Shown here piece by piece: positions 24,535 through 34,155 of a stretch of 64,000 bases of DNA; position 1 is the stretch's first letter, and the number at the start of each line of letters is the position of its first letter. The DNA lies in contig NZ_AGBF01000005.1 in NCBI RefSeq assembly GCF_000225525.1, forward strand, positions 62,001 to 126,000, given 5' to 3'. Under the pieces are notes generated by a model. That model saw only the letters and a list, made by a program, of their open reading frames with translations, did no database searches and was not told the DNA's origin. Source of the DNA: Streptomyces zinciresistens K42. GTDB taxonomy: Bacteria; Actinomycetota; Actinomycetes; Streptomycetales; Streptomycetaceae. Made by a program: the position numbers and the translations under genes.

Positions 24535-26262
24535 TCAGCCCTTGTCGCGGGACGCGTTGAACTGCTCGACCAGCTTCTCGTGGTCCTTGAGCCTCTTGGT
24601 GAACTTGCTGGTCTTCCCGTCGAGCGAGATGAAGTAGTACCAGCCCTCCTTCGTCGGGTTGAGCGCGCCCTTGAGGGCGTCCTCGCCGGGGTTGTCGATG
24701 GGGCCGGGCGGCAGTCCCTTGGCGAAGTAGGTGTTGTACGGGCTGTTGTAGCGCCGCAGTTCGGCGATGCTCAGGTCGATCTTGCTCTGGTTCTTGATGT
24801 AGTTGTACGTGGAGTCGAACTCCAGGGCGCCGTAGGTCTCGGGGTTCTGCGGCTTGAGGCGGTTGTAGACGACCTCGGCCATCTTGCGGAAGTCGTCGTG
24901 GCTGGTGCCCTCGGCCTGGGCCAGGCTCGCCACGGTCAGCACCTGCCAGGGGCTGTCCAGCCCGAGGCCCGCGGCCTTCTTCTCCAGGCCGAGCCGCGTG
25001 TAGTTCTCCGTGGCCCGCGCGACCATCTCCTTCAGCACGGTCTGGGGCTTCTGCCCCTTGCTGGCCGCGTAGCTGGAGGGGTAGAGGAACCCTTCGAGCG
25101 GGTCCTTCACCTTGGGCTGGTCCAGCGCCCACTGCGGCAGGCCCAGCTCCTTGTACTGCTTCTTCGCGACGTCCGCCGTGGTCCCGTCCGCAACGCCGAG
25201 GCGCTTGTCGATCAGGGCGTAGATCGCGACGTTGCGGGAGCCCTCGGCGATGATCAGGTTCGAGCGGCTCTTCGGGCTGAGCATCAGATCGACGGCGCTC
25301 GACGCCGACATCTGCCGCTGGAGCGTGTAGACGCCGTCCTGGATCGACCTGCCGTCCGGATTGGAGTTCTGGGCCGACACGAACGCCTCGACGCTCTGCA
25401 CGACACCGGCGGACTTGAGCTTCTGCCCGATGATCCAGCCGCCCGCGCCCTTGGGGATGACGACGGTGACCTGGGCGCCGTTGCCGCCGCCCGCGTAGTC
25501 GGGGGCCGGGCCGAACCGGTCCTGGTAGAACTGGTAGCCGAAGTAGCCGACGCCGCCGACCGCGCTCACGAACATCAGCGTCAGCACCAGGCAGGCGGGT
25601 CCGCCGCGACGTTTCTTCGGCTTCTTGCCGCGCCGGTCACCGCGCCCGCTCTCGATGTCGTCGTCCCCGGCGCCGTCCGTGTCGGCGTCCTCGTCGTCCG
25701 TGTCGTCCGCGCCCGCGAAGAAGGCGTGCTCGCCCTGGTCCGGCCCCGGGTCCCAGTCGGCCGGCTCGGGCTCGGCGGTGCGCCTGGTCGGCGGCTCCGG
25801 CGGCGGGTAGGCGTCCTGTGTGCCGTAGTAGTCCTGCTGCCCGCCGCCGTACCCGGCCGCCTGCTGCCGGCCGTACGGGTCGGAGGGGTCGCCGTAGTGG
25901 ACCTGCGGGTGGGCGCCCGTGCCCCAGCCGCCGGTGTCGTACGGCTGCTGCCCCTGGCCGGGATGCTGCTGGGGCTGGGGGTGGTACTGCTGGGGCTGGT
26001 GTTGCTGCGGGTGCTGTTGAGGCTGCTGCGGGTGGTGCGGGTGCTGCTGCGGGTAGTGCTGCTGCTGGCCGTAGCCGGACTGGCCGCCGTCGTTCCACCC
26101 GCCGTAGTGCTGCTGCTGGGTCTGCTGCGGGTAGTGCTGCTGCTGGCCGCCGTAGGCGTGCTGGTCGGCCGCGTGGGCCTGCTGGCCGCCCCACCCGCCA
26201 TCACCGCGCAACGGGTCCTCATGCCACGGATCGGAGCCTTCGCCCCGGCCATACTCAGTCAT
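24535..26262 (-). CDS. mltG: Endolytic murein transglycosylase MltG
   Basis: 575-residue inner-membrane lytic transglycosylase of the YceG family, cutting nascent glycan strands. The N-terminal 190 residues are unusually low in complexity (runs of Gln, His, Tyr, Pro and Gly), followed by an acidic stretch, a basic stop (KKPKKRRGGP) and one transmembrane segment (ACLVLTLMFVSAVGGVGYFG). The extracytoplasmic part has the LysM-like start VTVVIPKGAGGWIIGQKL and the catalytic region ASLAQAEGTSHDDFRKMAEV with the putative catalytic Glu, then YNSPYNTYFAKGLPPGPIDN. ATG at 26260-26262 overlaps the stop of a small upstream ORF as TGATG. Confidence 0.94.
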   Translation of the reverse strand: MTEYGRGEGSDPWHEDPLRGDGGWGGQQAHAADQHAYGGQQQHYPQQTQQQHYGGWNDGGQSGYGQQQHYPQQHPHHPQQPQQHPQQHQPQQYHPQPQQHPGQGQQPYDTGGWGTGAHPQVHYGDPSDPYGRQQAAGYGGGQQDYYGTQDAYPPPEPPTRRTAEPEPADWDPGPDQGEHAFFAGADDTDDEDADTDGAGDDDIESGRGDRRGKKPKKRRGGPACLVLTLMFVSAVGGVGYFGYQFYQDRFGPAPDYAGGGNGAQVTVVIPKGAGGWIIGQKLKSAGVVQSVEAFVSAQNSNPDGRSIQDGVYTLQRQMSASSAVDLMLSPKSRSNLIIAEGSRNVAIYALIDKRLGVADGTTADVAKKQYKELGLPQWALDQPKVKDPLEGFLYPSSYAASKGQKPQTVLKEMVARATENYTRLGLEKKAAGLGLDSPWQVLTVASLAQAEGTSHDDFRKMAEVVYNRLKPQNPETYGALEFDSTYNYIKNQSKIDLSIAELRRYNSPYNTYFAKGLPPGPIDNPGEDALKGALNPTKEGWYYFISLDGKTSKFTKRLKDHEKLVEQFNASRDKG

Positions 26263-26582
26263 CAGAGCGGTCGACGCGCCGGATTCCCGCCGTCGGCGGA
26301 GCAGTGCGCGTCTTCCTCCTCTCGGGTGATGTAGCCGTAGCCGTCGGCCCGTTGAAGCGCGGGGACGCGGCGGCACCGCGTCTCCGAAGCGGAACCGTCC
26401 AGGACCGACCTGTCACTGCTCGTGGCACGTCCGTCCGTGAATCGCCGCAGCCTTGCCTGGTGGATGTACGCCCCCCGATGTCGTGCTCCGGTCGCCACCA
26501 GCCCCTGCTCGGCCGGGACGGCGCGGCCGGTGGCCACCGCCTGCCGCAGCCGGGGCTCGTCCATCATCTGACACGTGGTCAC
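26262..26582 (-). CDS. Small hypothetical ORF coupled to mltG
   Basis: 106 codons, GTG start at 26580-26582 preceded by GGAGGAGGTG at ideal spacing, stop TGA joined to the mltG ATG as TGATG. The first 31 codons have almost only G or C in third position; over the whole ORF it is nearer 80%, lower than neighbouring genes. The peptide is Arg-, Ala- and Asp-rich with four cysteines and no membrane segment or recognisable domain. The strong ribosome site and coupling favour translation; the codon bias of the second half argues against strong conservation. It may act as a leader controlling mltG. Confidence 0.45.
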   Translation of the reverse strand: MTTCQMMDEPRLRQAVATGRAVPAEQGLVATGARHRGAYIHQARLRRFTDGRATSSDRSVLDGSASETRCRRVPALQRADGYGYITREEEDAHCSADGGNPARRPL

Positions 26583-26800
26583 CGATCACACCTCCTCCAC
26601 GCGGTGACTCGGACCGGTCCCCCTCACCATGCCGTCCCCGGGGGACGAGTCCGGCCGGGGGCCGGTGGCGGGGTGACCGATTCCTGGAGGCACGAGGCGG
26701 CCGGCCCCTGAGCGATCAGCCTCAGAAGCCCCCCGGCCTCGCTGCCACGCGACGGATGTTCGAAGGCCGTCGCATCGCGCGGAACGTTACCGTATCGCGA

Positions 26801-27304
26801 TCAGATAACCACTTCGACGCTCTCGCCCGGTGCTTTACCTGACACCCGTTCGGATTCGAGCGCCTGCTGAAGGATGATCACAGCGGCCGCCTGGTCGATG
26901 ACCGAGCGGCCCTTCCGGGACTTCACCCCGGAGGCGCGCAGCCCCTGACTGGCCGTCACCGTCGTCATCCGCTCGTCGACGAGCCTGACCGGTACGGGCG
27001 CGATCATGCGGGCCAGCTCCCGGGCGAAGCCCCGGACCTTGACCGCTGCGGGCCCCTCACCCCCCTTCAGGGAGCGGGGAAGGCCGACGACGACCTCGAT
27101 GGGCTCGTACTCCTCCACGAGCTGTCCGAGGCGCCGCAGGGCCGCCGGGACGTCCCGGCCCGGGACCGTCTCCACGGGTGTGGCGAGGATCCCGTCGGGG
27201 TCGCACGAGGCGACGCCGATCCGGGCGTCGCCCACGTCGACGGCGAGACGGCGACCGCGGCGCATGGCCGGGCCGCCGTCCCCCGCCCGTGTGTCGGAAC
27301 TCAC
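26801..27304 (-). CDS. ruvX: YqgF/RuvX family pre-16S rRNA nuclease
   Basis: 167-residue RNase H-fold protein of the YqgF family, implicated in 16S rRNA 5' end maturation. First catalytic Asp in [20 protein letters not shown], then [20 protein letters not shown] and the C-terminal [14 protein letters not shown] with the last acidic residue. GTG start overlaps the alaS stop by four bases. The 218 bases after it, up to the small ORF, show no clear gene or terminator. Confidence 0.93.
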   Translation of the reverse strand: MSSDTRAGDGGPAMRRGRRLAVDVGDARIGVASCDPDGILATPVETVPGRDVPAALRRLGQLVEEYEPIEVVVGLPRSLKGGEGPAAVKVRGFARELARMIAPVPVRLVDERMTTVTASQGLRASGVKSRKGRSVIDQAAAVIILQQALESERVSGKAPGESVEVVI

Positions 27305-29973
27305 TTGGCCGTGTCCGCCACGAGCCGCTCGACCGCGTCCACGGCCTCGCCGACGGCGGCCGGGTTCTGACCGCCGCCCTGGGCGACGTCCGGCTTGCCG
27401 CCACCGCCGCCGCCGAGGGTCTTGGCGGCCGTACGCACCAGGTCGCCCGCCTTGAGGCCGCGCTCACGGGCGGCCTCGTTGGTGGCGATGACCGTCAGCG
27501 GCTTGCCGTTGTTCACGGTGAACAGGGCGACGACGGCCGCGCGTCCGCCCTGGATGCGGCCGCGCACGTCGAGGACCAGCCTGCGCAGGTCGTCGGCGGT
27601 GGTGCCGTCCGGGACCCGGCCGGTGACGACCGCGACGCCGCGGACGTCCCTGGCGGAGCCGGCGAGGCCGGCGGCGGCCTGGAGCACCTTCTCCGCGCGG
27701 AACTTCTCGATCTCCTTCTCGGCGTCCTTCAGCTTGCCGAGCATGGCGGAGACCTTCTCCGGAAGCTCCTCGGAACGCCCCTTGATCAGCTCCTGGAGCT
27801 GCGCGACGACCGTGTGCTCACGGGCGAGGAAGTGGTAGGCGTCGACGCCGACGAGGGCCTCGATGCGGCGTACGCCGGAGCCGATGGACGACTCGCCGAG
27901 CAGCTTGACCAGGCCCAGTTGAGCGGTGTTGTGGACGTGGGTGCCGCCGCACAGCTCCTTGGAGAAGTCGCCGATGGTGACGACGCGGACCCGCTCGCCG
28001 TACTTCTCGCCGAACTCGGCGATGGCGCCCTGCTTCCGGGCGTCCTCGATGCCCATGACCTCGGCCTGGACGTCGAGGTCGCGGGCGAGCACCTCGTTGA
28101 TCTTCTGCTCCACGTCGGTCATGACGGCCGTCGGCACCGCCGAGGGCGAGCCGAAGTCGAAGCGGAAGCGGCCGGGCTGGTTCTCGGAACCGGCCTGGGC
28201 GGCCGTCGGGCCGAGGGCGTCGCGCAGGGCCTGGTGGGTGAGGTGCGTGGCCGAGTGGGCGCGGGCGATGGCCGTGCGGCGCCGCGAGTCGATCGAGGCG
28301 TGGGCGGAGGCACCGACGGTGACCTCGCCGACCTGGACGACGCCCTTGTGGACGTAGACGCCCGGGACCGGCTTCTGGCAGTCGCGGACCTCGATGACGG
28401 CGCCCGTGTCGACCTTGATGCGGCCGGTGTCGCCGATCTGGCCGCCGCCCTCGGCGTAGAACGGGGTGCGGTCGAGGACGATCTCGACCTCGTCGCCCTC
28501 GCTGGCGGCAGGGGAGGACACGCCGTCGACCAGGATGCCGACGACGGTGCACTCGCCCTGGGTGTCGGTGTAGCCGGTGAAGTCGGTCTCACCGACCTTG
28601 TCGGCGATCTCGCGGTAGGCGCCCGCGCCGGCGTGCCCGGTCTTCTTGGCCTGGGCGTCGGCCTTGGCGCGCTCCCGCTGCTCCTTCATCAGCCGGCGGA
28701 AGCCGTCCTCGTCCACCGACAGCCCCTGCTCGGAGGCCATCTCCAGGGTGAGGTCGATCGGGAAGCCCCAGGTGTCGTGGAGCAGGAACGCCTTGTCGCC
28801 GGCGAGGACCGTGCCGCCGGCGGCCTTGGTCTCGCCGACGGCGGCGTCCAGGATGGTGGTGCCGGCCTTGAGCGTCTTGAGGAAGGCGTTCTCCTCGGCG
28901 ACGGCGACCTTCTCGATCCGCTCGCGGTCGGTGACCAGTTCGGGGTACTGCCGGCCCATCATCCCGATGACGGTGTCGATGAGGTCCAGCACGACCGGGC
29001 CCGTGGCCCCGAGCAGGCGCATGTTGCGGATGGCGCGGCGCATGATGCGGCGCAGCACATAGCCGCGGCCCTCGTTGCCGGGGCTGACGCCGTCGCCGAT
29101 GAGCATCACGGAGGTGCGCATGTGGTCGGTGACGACGCGCAGCGAGACGTCCGAGTCGTGGGCGTCGCCGTAGGCGACACCGGTCAGCTCGGTGGCCTTC
29201 TCGATGACGGCCATGGAGGTGTCGATCTCGTACATGTTCTGCACGCCCTGCAGAATCATCGCGAGCCGCTCCAGACCGAGGCCCGTGTCGATGTTCTTGC
29301 TGGGCAGCTCGCCGAGGATCTCGAAGTTGTCCTTGCCGACGCCCTCGCCGCGCTCGTACTGCATGAAGACCAGGTTCCAGATCTCCACGTACCGCTCGTC
29401 GTTGACGGCGGGGCCGCCCTCGGCGCCGAACTCGGGGCCGCGGTCGTAGTTGATCTCGGAACAGGGGCCGCAGGGGCCGGGGACGCCCATGGACCAGTAG
29501 TTGTCCTTCATGCCGAGGCGCTGGATGCGCTCCTTCGGCACCCCGACGACCTCGTGCCAGATCCGCTCGGCCTCGTCGTCGTCCTGGTAGACGGTGATCC
29601 AGAGCTTCTCCGGCTCCAGGCCGTAACCGCCCTTGTCCTGGGGGCTGGTGAGCAGCTCCCAGGCATAGGTGATGGCGCCTTCCTTGAAGTAGTCGCCGAA
29701 GGAGAAGTTGCCGCACATCTGGAAGAACGTGCCGTGCCGGGTGGTCTTGCCGACCTCTTCGATGTCCGGCGTGCGCACGCACTTCTGCACACTGGTGGCG
29801 CGGTCGAACGGGGGCTTGACCTCGCCCAGGAAGTAGGGCTTGAAGGGCACCATGCCGGCGGGGACGAGCAGCAGAGTCGGGTCGTCCGCGATGAGCGACG
29901 CCGAAGGGACGACGGTGTGCCCGCGCTCCTCGAAGAAGCTCAGCCAGCGGCGGCGAATCTCGGCCGACTCCAT
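27301..29973 (-). CDS. alaS: Alanyl-tRNA synthetase
   Basis: 890-residue AlaRS charging alanine to tRNA. Class II catalytic core at the N-terminus ([34 protein letters not shown]), an editing domain with zinc motifs [15 protein letters not shown] and [13 protein letters not shown], and a C-terminal glycine-rich C-Ala domain ([15 protein letters not shown]). ATG at 29971-29973 is joined as TGATG to the stop of the upstream gene. Confidence 0.98.
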   Translation of the reverse strand: MESAEIRRRWLSFFEERGHTVVPSASLIADDPTLLLVPAGMVPFKPYFLGEVKPPFDRATSVQKCVRTPDIEEVGKTTRHGTFFQMCGNFSFGDYFKEGAITYAWELLTSPQDKGGYGLEPEKLWITVYQDDDEAERIWHEVVGVPKERIQRLGMKDNYWSMGVPGPCGPCSEINYDRGPEFGAEGGPAVNDERYVEIWNLVFMQYERGEGVGKDNFEILGELPSKNIDTGLGLERLAMILQGVQNMYEIDTSMAVIEKATELTGVAYGDAHDSDVSLRVVTDHMRTSVMLIGDGVSPGNEGRGYVLRRIMRRAIRNMRLLGATGPVVLDLIDTVIGMMGRQYPELVTDRERIEKVAVAEENAFLKTLKAGTTILDAAVGETKAAGGTVLAGDKAFLLHDTWGFPIDLTLEMASEQGLSVDEDGFRRLMKEQRERAKADAQAKKTGHAGAGAYREIADKVGETDFTGYTDTQGECTVVGILVDGVSSPAASEGDEVEIVLDRTPFYAEGGGQIGDTGRIKVDTGAVIEVRDCQKPVPGVYVHKGVVQVGEVTVGASAHASIDSRRRTAIARAHSATHLTHQALRDALGPTAAQAGSENQPGRFRFDFGSPSAVPTAVMTDVEQKINEVLARDLDVQAEVMGIEDARKQGAIAEFGEKYGERVRVVTIGDFSKELCGGTHVHNTAQLGLVKLLGESSIGSGVRRIEALVGVDAYHFLAREHTVVAQLQELIKGRSEELPEKVSAMLGKLKDAEKEIEKFRAEKVLQAAAGLAGSARDVRGVAVVTGRVPDGTTADDLRRLVLDVRGRIQGGRAAVVALFTVNNGKPLTVIATNEAARERGLKAGDLVRTAAKTLGGGGGGKPDVAQGGGQNPAAVGEAVDAVERLVADTAK

Positions 29974-30323
29974 CAGTGGTCCTCATTCCGGTTGGGCGAG
30001 TACGTCGTGCTGTCGATGACGTACGTCTTGTGCTGGGTGCGGTTCTCGATGGCGGGGTAGCGCCGGGGTGCGGGGAGTTCGGGATCCTCGTGGATGCCCA
30101 GCGCCTCCCCGAGCTCGGCCTCCCGCCGGGCCATGTTGTCGCGGACGTCGACGGCGAAGCCCACCGCCCGGTCCTTGATGCGGTGACCGGTCTCGATCGC
30201 CTTGTTCGCCGCGCTGACGGCCAGGCTCTCGGGGGTCAGCTGCTTCAGCTTCCGGTTGACCTTGGTGGTGGCCCACACACCGGCGGCGACGCCCGTGCTG
30301 AACCAGAACGTACGGCGGAACAT
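29973..30323 (-). CDS. DUF6167-like small membrane-associated protein
   Basis: 116-residue protein of unknown function found before alaS in streptomycetes. A short hydrophobic N-terminus ([20 protein letters not shown]) may anchor it to the membrane; the rest is charged and helical ([20 protein letters not shown]). It sits between the DUF948 gene and alaS, overlapping alaS by one base. No catalytic motif is visible. I recognise the family only by its general appearance and position. Confidence 0.8.
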   Translation of the reverse strand: MFRRTFWFSTGVAAGVWATTKVNRKLKQLTPESLAVSAANKAIETGHRIKDRAVGFAVDVRDNMARREAELGEALGIHEDPELPAPRRYPAIENRTQHKTYVIDSTTYSPNRNEDH

Positions 30324-30331
30324 GCTGGCTC

Positions 30332-30775
30332 TCAGTCCCTCTTCCCGCGGAGGTTGCGCTTCTCGCGCCGGGCGCCGGGCACGGTGCGGCCCACGACGGT
30401 GCGCCGGGCGGGCGCGGCGGGCTCGTCGTCCTTGCGTCCGCCGAGCGCCCGGCGGACGCCGTAGCCGAAGGCCGCGACCTTGACCAGGGGGCCGCCGAAG
30501 GTGGAGGCGACGGTGGTCGACAGCGCGGAGGCGTTCGATGTGACTTCCTGGACGTCGGAGGCGATCGCGTCGACCCGGTCGATCTGGGTCTGCGCGGAGC
30601 GCACCGCCGAGGAGGCGTCCGCCAGGAGGGGCACCGCCTGGTCGGTCACGTCCGCGACGAGCTTGGTGGTCGCCCTGAGCGTCTGCGCCAGCCTCGCCAG
30701 CGCGACGGCGAGGAAGGAGACCAGAATCGCCCAGAACACGGCCACCAGGATCCCGGCAACCTCTCCACCGGACAC
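30332..30775 (-). CDS. DUF948 domain membrane protein
   Basis: 147 residues. One N-terminal transmembrane helix (VAGILVAVFWAILVSFLAVA) is followed by a long amphipathic coiled-coil-like stretch (LADASSAVRSAQTQIDRVDA) and a basic tail, the pattern of DUF948 proteins. I chose GTG at 30773-30775 (VSGGEVAG): the 15 codons between it and an upstream ATG at 30818-30820 have atypical A/T third positions. Function unknown. It lies eight bases before the DUF6167-like gene in the alaS unit. Confidence 0.8.
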   Translation of the reverse strand: MSGGEVAGILVAVFWAILVSFLAVALARLAQTLRATTKLVADVTDQAVPLLADASSAVRSAQTQIDRVDAIASDVQEVTSNASALSTTVASTFGGPLVKVAAFGYGVRRALGGRKDDEPAAPARRTVVGRTVPGARREKRNLRGKRD

Positions 30776-30911
30776 TGTGCGCACCCGCTCCCTGAAACGT
30801 GCCACTACATCGGTCTGCATCGAAAAAGTCGTGCGCCGAGCCTATCGCGCCGGGGGTGCCCCACCGCACCGGATTACCGCCCGCGCGGGCCCGGGTCGCC
30901 GGGACGGCGAA

Positions 30912-30955
30912 AGCCCGCCGTCCCCCCGCCCGGAGAGGCGGAAGGACGACGGGCT
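30912..30955 (-). terminator. Hairpin terminator after rpsD
   Basis: Stem of 6 + 5 + 5 bp broken by small mismatches, AGCCCG at 30912 pairing with CGGGCT at 30955, followed on the minus strand by TTT. It lies 31 bases past the rpsD stop. Confidence 0.7.
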
Positions 30956-30986
30956 CAGGCGCGGGAGTCCTGCGGCCGCCGGGGGA

Positions 30987-31601
30987 TCAGCGGGCGTAGT
31001 ACTCGACGACGAGCTGCTCGTCGCAGATCACCGGGATCTCCTTGCGGTTCGGCTCGCGGTCCAGGCGGAACGCCAGGGCCTTGAGGTTCACCTGGAGGTA
31101 GCGCGGGGTCTCGCCGTCGGGGGCGAAGCCACCCTCACGGGCGATGGAGAAGAGGGTCTTCTCGCGGCTGCGCTCGCGGACCATCACGACGTCGTCGGGA
31201 CGGACGCGGAAGGACGGCTTGTCCGTCTTCTGGCCGTTGACCTCGATGTGGCCGTGCACGACCATCTGGCGGGCCTGGTAGATGGTGCGGGCGATGCCCG
31301 AACGCAGGACCAGGGCGTCGAGACGGCGCTCCAGCTCGATGATCAGGGCCTCGCCGGTCTTGCCCTGCACCTTGGAGGCACGCTCGTAGGCGCGCACGAG
31401 CTGACGCTCGGACACGTCGTACTGCGCACGCAGACGCTGCTTCTCCAGCAGACGGACCTTGTAGTCCGAGTTCTGCTTGCGGCCGCGGCCGTGCTCACCC
31501 GGCGGGTAGGGACGGGCCTCGAAGTACTTGACGGCCTTCGGGGTCAGCGCGATGCCGAGGGCACGCGACTTCTTGACCTTGGGGCGGGACTGGTTCGCCA
31601 C
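30987..31601 (-). CDS. rpsD: 30S ribosomal protein S4
   Basis: 204-residue S4, which starts assembly of the 30S subunit on the 16S 5' domain. It begins VANQSRPKVKKSRALGIALT and contains the S4 RNA-binding domain LERRLDALVLRSGIARTIYQ ... ARQMVVHGHIEVNGQKTD. The zinc-binding cysteines of some S4 proteins are absent, as in a C-minus form. GTG at 31599-31601 with GGAAAAGAA upstream. It is a lone gene here rather than part of the alpha operon. Confidence 0.98.
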   Translation of the reverse strand: MANQSRPKVKKSRALGIALTPKAVKYFEARPYPPGEHGRGRKQNSDYKVRLLEKQRLRAQYDVSERQLVRAYERASKVQGKTGEALIIELERRLDALVLRSGIARTIYQARQMVVHGHIEVNGQKTDKPSFRVRPDDVVMVRERSREKTLFSIAREGGFAPDGETPRYLQVNLKALAFRLDREPNRKEIPVICDEQLVVEYYAR

Positions 31602-31901
31602 TTCTTTTCCTTTTCTCATTCGGCTGCCTCAGGGTTACGGGAGGTCGCCGTCCGCAGCCGGGGATTCCCGGCAGGTCCGCGGGGGACTTGCCAGGCAGCC
31701 GTTCCCTGGTCTGGGCACATACGTGCAGCACACGAACGGCCCACCGGCCGGTCCCGGAATCCCGGGTGGTGGTGGGCTGCCCGCGACACCTACGACGGTG
31801 CGCGACGCTCCTGGATCGAAGATCCGGCTGGATGTCCCGCCTGAGGCGCCGGCCGGGGGCCGGACACGGGACGCAGCACTGCGGCGGAGTCTACAGGGTG
31901 C
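31602..31901 (-). other. 300-base leader and promoter region of rpsD
   Basis: No gene is seen. On the minus strand a TAGACT hexamer (31888-31893) is a good -10 match, without a clear -35, which would place a leader of about 280 bases before rpsD. Several GC-rich inverted repeats could fold in such a leader. S4 proteins often regulate their own translation, so a structured autoregulatory leader is possible but not shown. Confidence 0.35.
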
Positions 31902-33257
31902 TCAGGACCGCCCGCGACCGAGGTGCTTCCTGGTCCAGTCCACGGCGTCGGCGTACCGCGACTCGCCGCCGTGCCGGGTGGGGGTGTAGTACGCGCGGTC
32001 TTTGAGGGCGTCCGGCGCGTACTGCTGTTCGGCGATGCCCTCGGGGAGGTCGTGCGGGTACACGTACCCCTGCGCGTGGCCGAGCTTGGCGGCGCCCTTG
32101 TAGTGGGCGTCGCGCAGATGGGCCGGGACCGGTCCGGCCAGTCCCTTGCGGACGTCCTCCAGGGCGGCGCCGATCGCCGTGGTCGCGGCGTTGGACTTGG
32201 GGGCGAGCGCGAGGGCGATGGTGGCGTGGCTGAGGGTGAGGGCCGCCTCCGGGAAGCCGATCATGGCGACGGCCTGGGCGGCGGCGACGGCGATCGGCAG
32301 GGCGTGGGGGTCGGCGAGGCCGATGTCCTCGCTCGCGGAGATCATGAGGCGGCGGGCGATGAAGCGGGGGTCCTCGCCGGCCTCGATCATCCGGGCCAGG
32401 TAGTGCAGGGCCGCGTCGACGTCGGAGCCGCGGATGGACTTGATCAGGGCGCTGGCCACGTCGTAGTGCTGGTCGCCGTCGCGGTCGTACTTGACGGCGG
32501 CGCGGTCGACCGTCTGCTCCAGGGTCGCGAGGGTGATCTCGCTCTCCCCCTGGTCCAGGGCGGCTCCGGCGGCGGCCTCCAGCGCGGTCAGGGCCCGGCG
32601 GGCGTCCCCGCCGGCGATCCGCACCAGGTGCCCCTCGGTGTCCTCGGGGAGGCCGACGGCGCCCTTGAGGCCCCGCTCGTCGGCGAGCGCCCGGCGCAGC
32701 AGGCCCCGGACGTCGTCGTCGGTGAGGGGTTCCAGGGTGAGCAGGAGGGAGCGGGACAGCAGCGGGGAGATGACCGAGAAGTACGGGTTCTCGGTGGTGG
32801 CCGCGACCAGGGTCACCCAGCGGTTCTCGACGGCCGGCAGGAGGGAGTCCTGCTGGGCCTTGCTGAAGCGGTGGATCTCGTCGAGGAAGAGGACGGTCTC
32901 CTGGCCGTAGCCGCCGGTGGCGCGGCGGGCGGCCTCGATGACCGCGCGCACCTCCTTGACCCCGGCGGTGATCGCGGACAACTCCACGAAGCGCTTGTTG
33001 GTGGCCTTGGAGACGACGTGGGCGAGGGTGGTCTTGCCGGTGCCGGGCGGCCCCCAGAGGAACACCGAGGAGGGTCCGGCGGGCCCCTTGGCCCCCTCGC
33101 CGACCAGCCGGCGCAGGGGGGAGCCCGGTTTCAGCAGGTGCTGCTGGCCCACCACCTCGTCGAGGGTGCGCGGGCGCATGCGCACGGCGAGCGGACTCCC
33201 CGCGGGGTCCTTCTCCTGGCGTTCTTCTGCGGCGGCGGTGAACAGGTCGGGCTCCAC
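31902..33257 (-). CDS. rarA: Replication-associated recombination protein A (RarA/MgsA AAA+ ATPase)
   Basis: 451-residue clamp-loader-like AAA+ ATPase acting at stalled forks. [20 protein letters not shown] opens the ATPase; Walker A is [15 protein letters not shown], Walker [12 protein letters not shown], and the C-terminal tetramerisation domain has [20 protein letters not shown]. The GTG at 33255-33257 (VEPDLFTAA) has AGGG upstream; the frame stays open another ten codons to a TTG. Confidence 0.94.
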   Translation of the reverse strand: MEPDLFTAAAEERQEKDPAGSPLAVRMRPRTLDEVVGQQHLLKPGSPLRRLVGEGAKGPAGPSSVFLWGPPGTGKTTLAHVVSKATNKRFVELSAITAGVKEVRAVIEAARRATGGYGQETVLFLDEIHRFSKAQQDSLLPAVENRWVTLVAATTENPYFSVISPLLSRSLLLTLEPLTDDDVRGLLRRALADERGLKGAVGLPEDTEGHLVRIAGGDARRALTALEAAAGAALDQGESEITLATLEQTVDRAAVKYDRDGDQHYDVASALIKSIRGSDVDAALHYLARMIEAGEDPRFIARRLMISASEDIGLADPHALPIAVAAAQAVAMIGFPEAALTLSHATIALALAPKSNAATTAIGAALEDVRKGLAGPVPAHLRDAHYKGAAKLGHAQGYVYPHDLPEGIAEQQYAPDALKDRAYYTPTRHGGESRYADAVDWTRKHLGRGRS

Positions 33258-33311
33258 GTCGGCAACCCTAAAGGACGGCACCGACAATCCGGCCGGGCCC
33301 CCGGTGGGGGC

Positions 33312-33968
33312 TCAGCTGGTCCAGAAGTCCCACCAGCGGGTCAGGACCAGCATGCCGATGATGCCGATGTGCAGGACCGGCATGACCCAGGTGAACTCGC
33401 CGAAGAAGCTCCTGAGCCACCTCGGCGCGGGCAGGAAGCCCTGGCGGACGTTGAACGAGGTCACGTACCAGAACATGGTGATCGTCGCGACCCAGGCGAG
33501 GCTGCACCACAGGCACAGGGCGTTGATCCGGTACAGCGACTGGAACATCAGCCAGGCGCAGAAGACCACGCCGAACAGCGTGCCGGCGTTGAACGTGAGC
33601 CAGTACCAGCGCGGGTAGCGGGCGCGGGCGAGGAGGCTCACACCGACGCAGATGACGATGCCGTAGGCGACCAGGCCGAGCATCGGGTTGGGGAACCCGA
33701 AGGCGGCGGCCTGCTTGCTCTCCATGACGCTGCCGCAGGAGACGACGGGGTTCAGGCTGCACCCGGGCGTGAAGGTCTCGCCCGCGACCTTCGCCTCCAG
33801 CAGCTTGAACTTGTCGATCGTGATGACCCAGGCGGCCAGCAGCCCGGCCGCGCCCGTGATCATCAGCATCAGGGCGAACGCGCGGCCGCCGCCCACCGAA
33901 CCCGGTGCGGCCTCGGCCCGCTCCGCCTCGGGCTCGGTGGAGACGTCCTTGACTGTCGTCTTGCTCAT
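33312..33968 (-). CDS. Vitamin K epoxide reductase family protein
   Basis: 218-residue membrane oxidoreductase of the bacterial VKOR family, which keeps DsbA-like thioredoxin partners oxidised using quinone. About five transmembrane segments are visible. The conserved loop cysteines occur in PGCSLNPVVSCGSVM and the redox CxxC in NALCLWCSLAW. No fused thioredoxin domain. It lies upstream of rarA on the minus strand; a DsbA-like partner is not in the window. Confidence 0.93.
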   Translation of the reverse strand: MSKTTVKDVSTEPEAERAEAAPGSVGGGRAFALMLMITGAAGLLAAWVITIDKFKLLEAKVAGETFTPGCSLNPVVSCGSVMESKQAAAFGFPNPMLGLVAYGIVICVGVSLLARARYPRWYWLTFNAGTLFGVVFCAWLMFQSLYRINALCLWCSLAWVATITMFWYVTSFNVRQGFLPAPRWLRSFFGEFTWVMPVLHIGIIGMLVLTRWWDFWTS

Positions 33969-34010
33969 CACGCCGATTCCGTCACTTGAGAGTTGGAATT
34001 TCCCCGGACA

Positions 34011-34025
34011 CGGCACATTGTGCCG
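34011..34025. promoter_or_regulatory. Inverted repeat upstream of the VKOR gene
   Basis: CGGCACATTGTGCCG has 7-bp arms around one central base, 43 bases before the VKOR start. It may be an operator; no clear promoter hexamers are beside it. Confidence 0.3.
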
Positions 34026-34119
34026 CACGCGGCCGTGTGCTCACCGTTCGCTGCGCATAAGGAAATGCCCGCGGCCCCGCGCGGACGACTGGTTCCGGAC
34101 ACCCCCGGAACAGCGAAAA

Positions 34120-34145
34120 GAGGGGGATCCCCGCGGATCCCCCTC
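34120..34145 (-). terminator. Hairpin terminator after hisS
   Basis: Perfect 11-bp stem GAGGGGGATCC (34120-34130) and complement (34135-34145), loop CCGC, followed on the minus strand by CTTTTC. It is ten bases past the hisS stop and is a classical intrinsic terminator. Confidence 0.88.
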
Positions 34146-34155
34146 TCGTCGGAAT

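Noticed and set aside
31923..33989. Plus-strand open frame of 688 codons opposite rarA and the VKOR gene
   Set aside because: It is antisense to two recognisable proteins and shows no motif or ribosome site.
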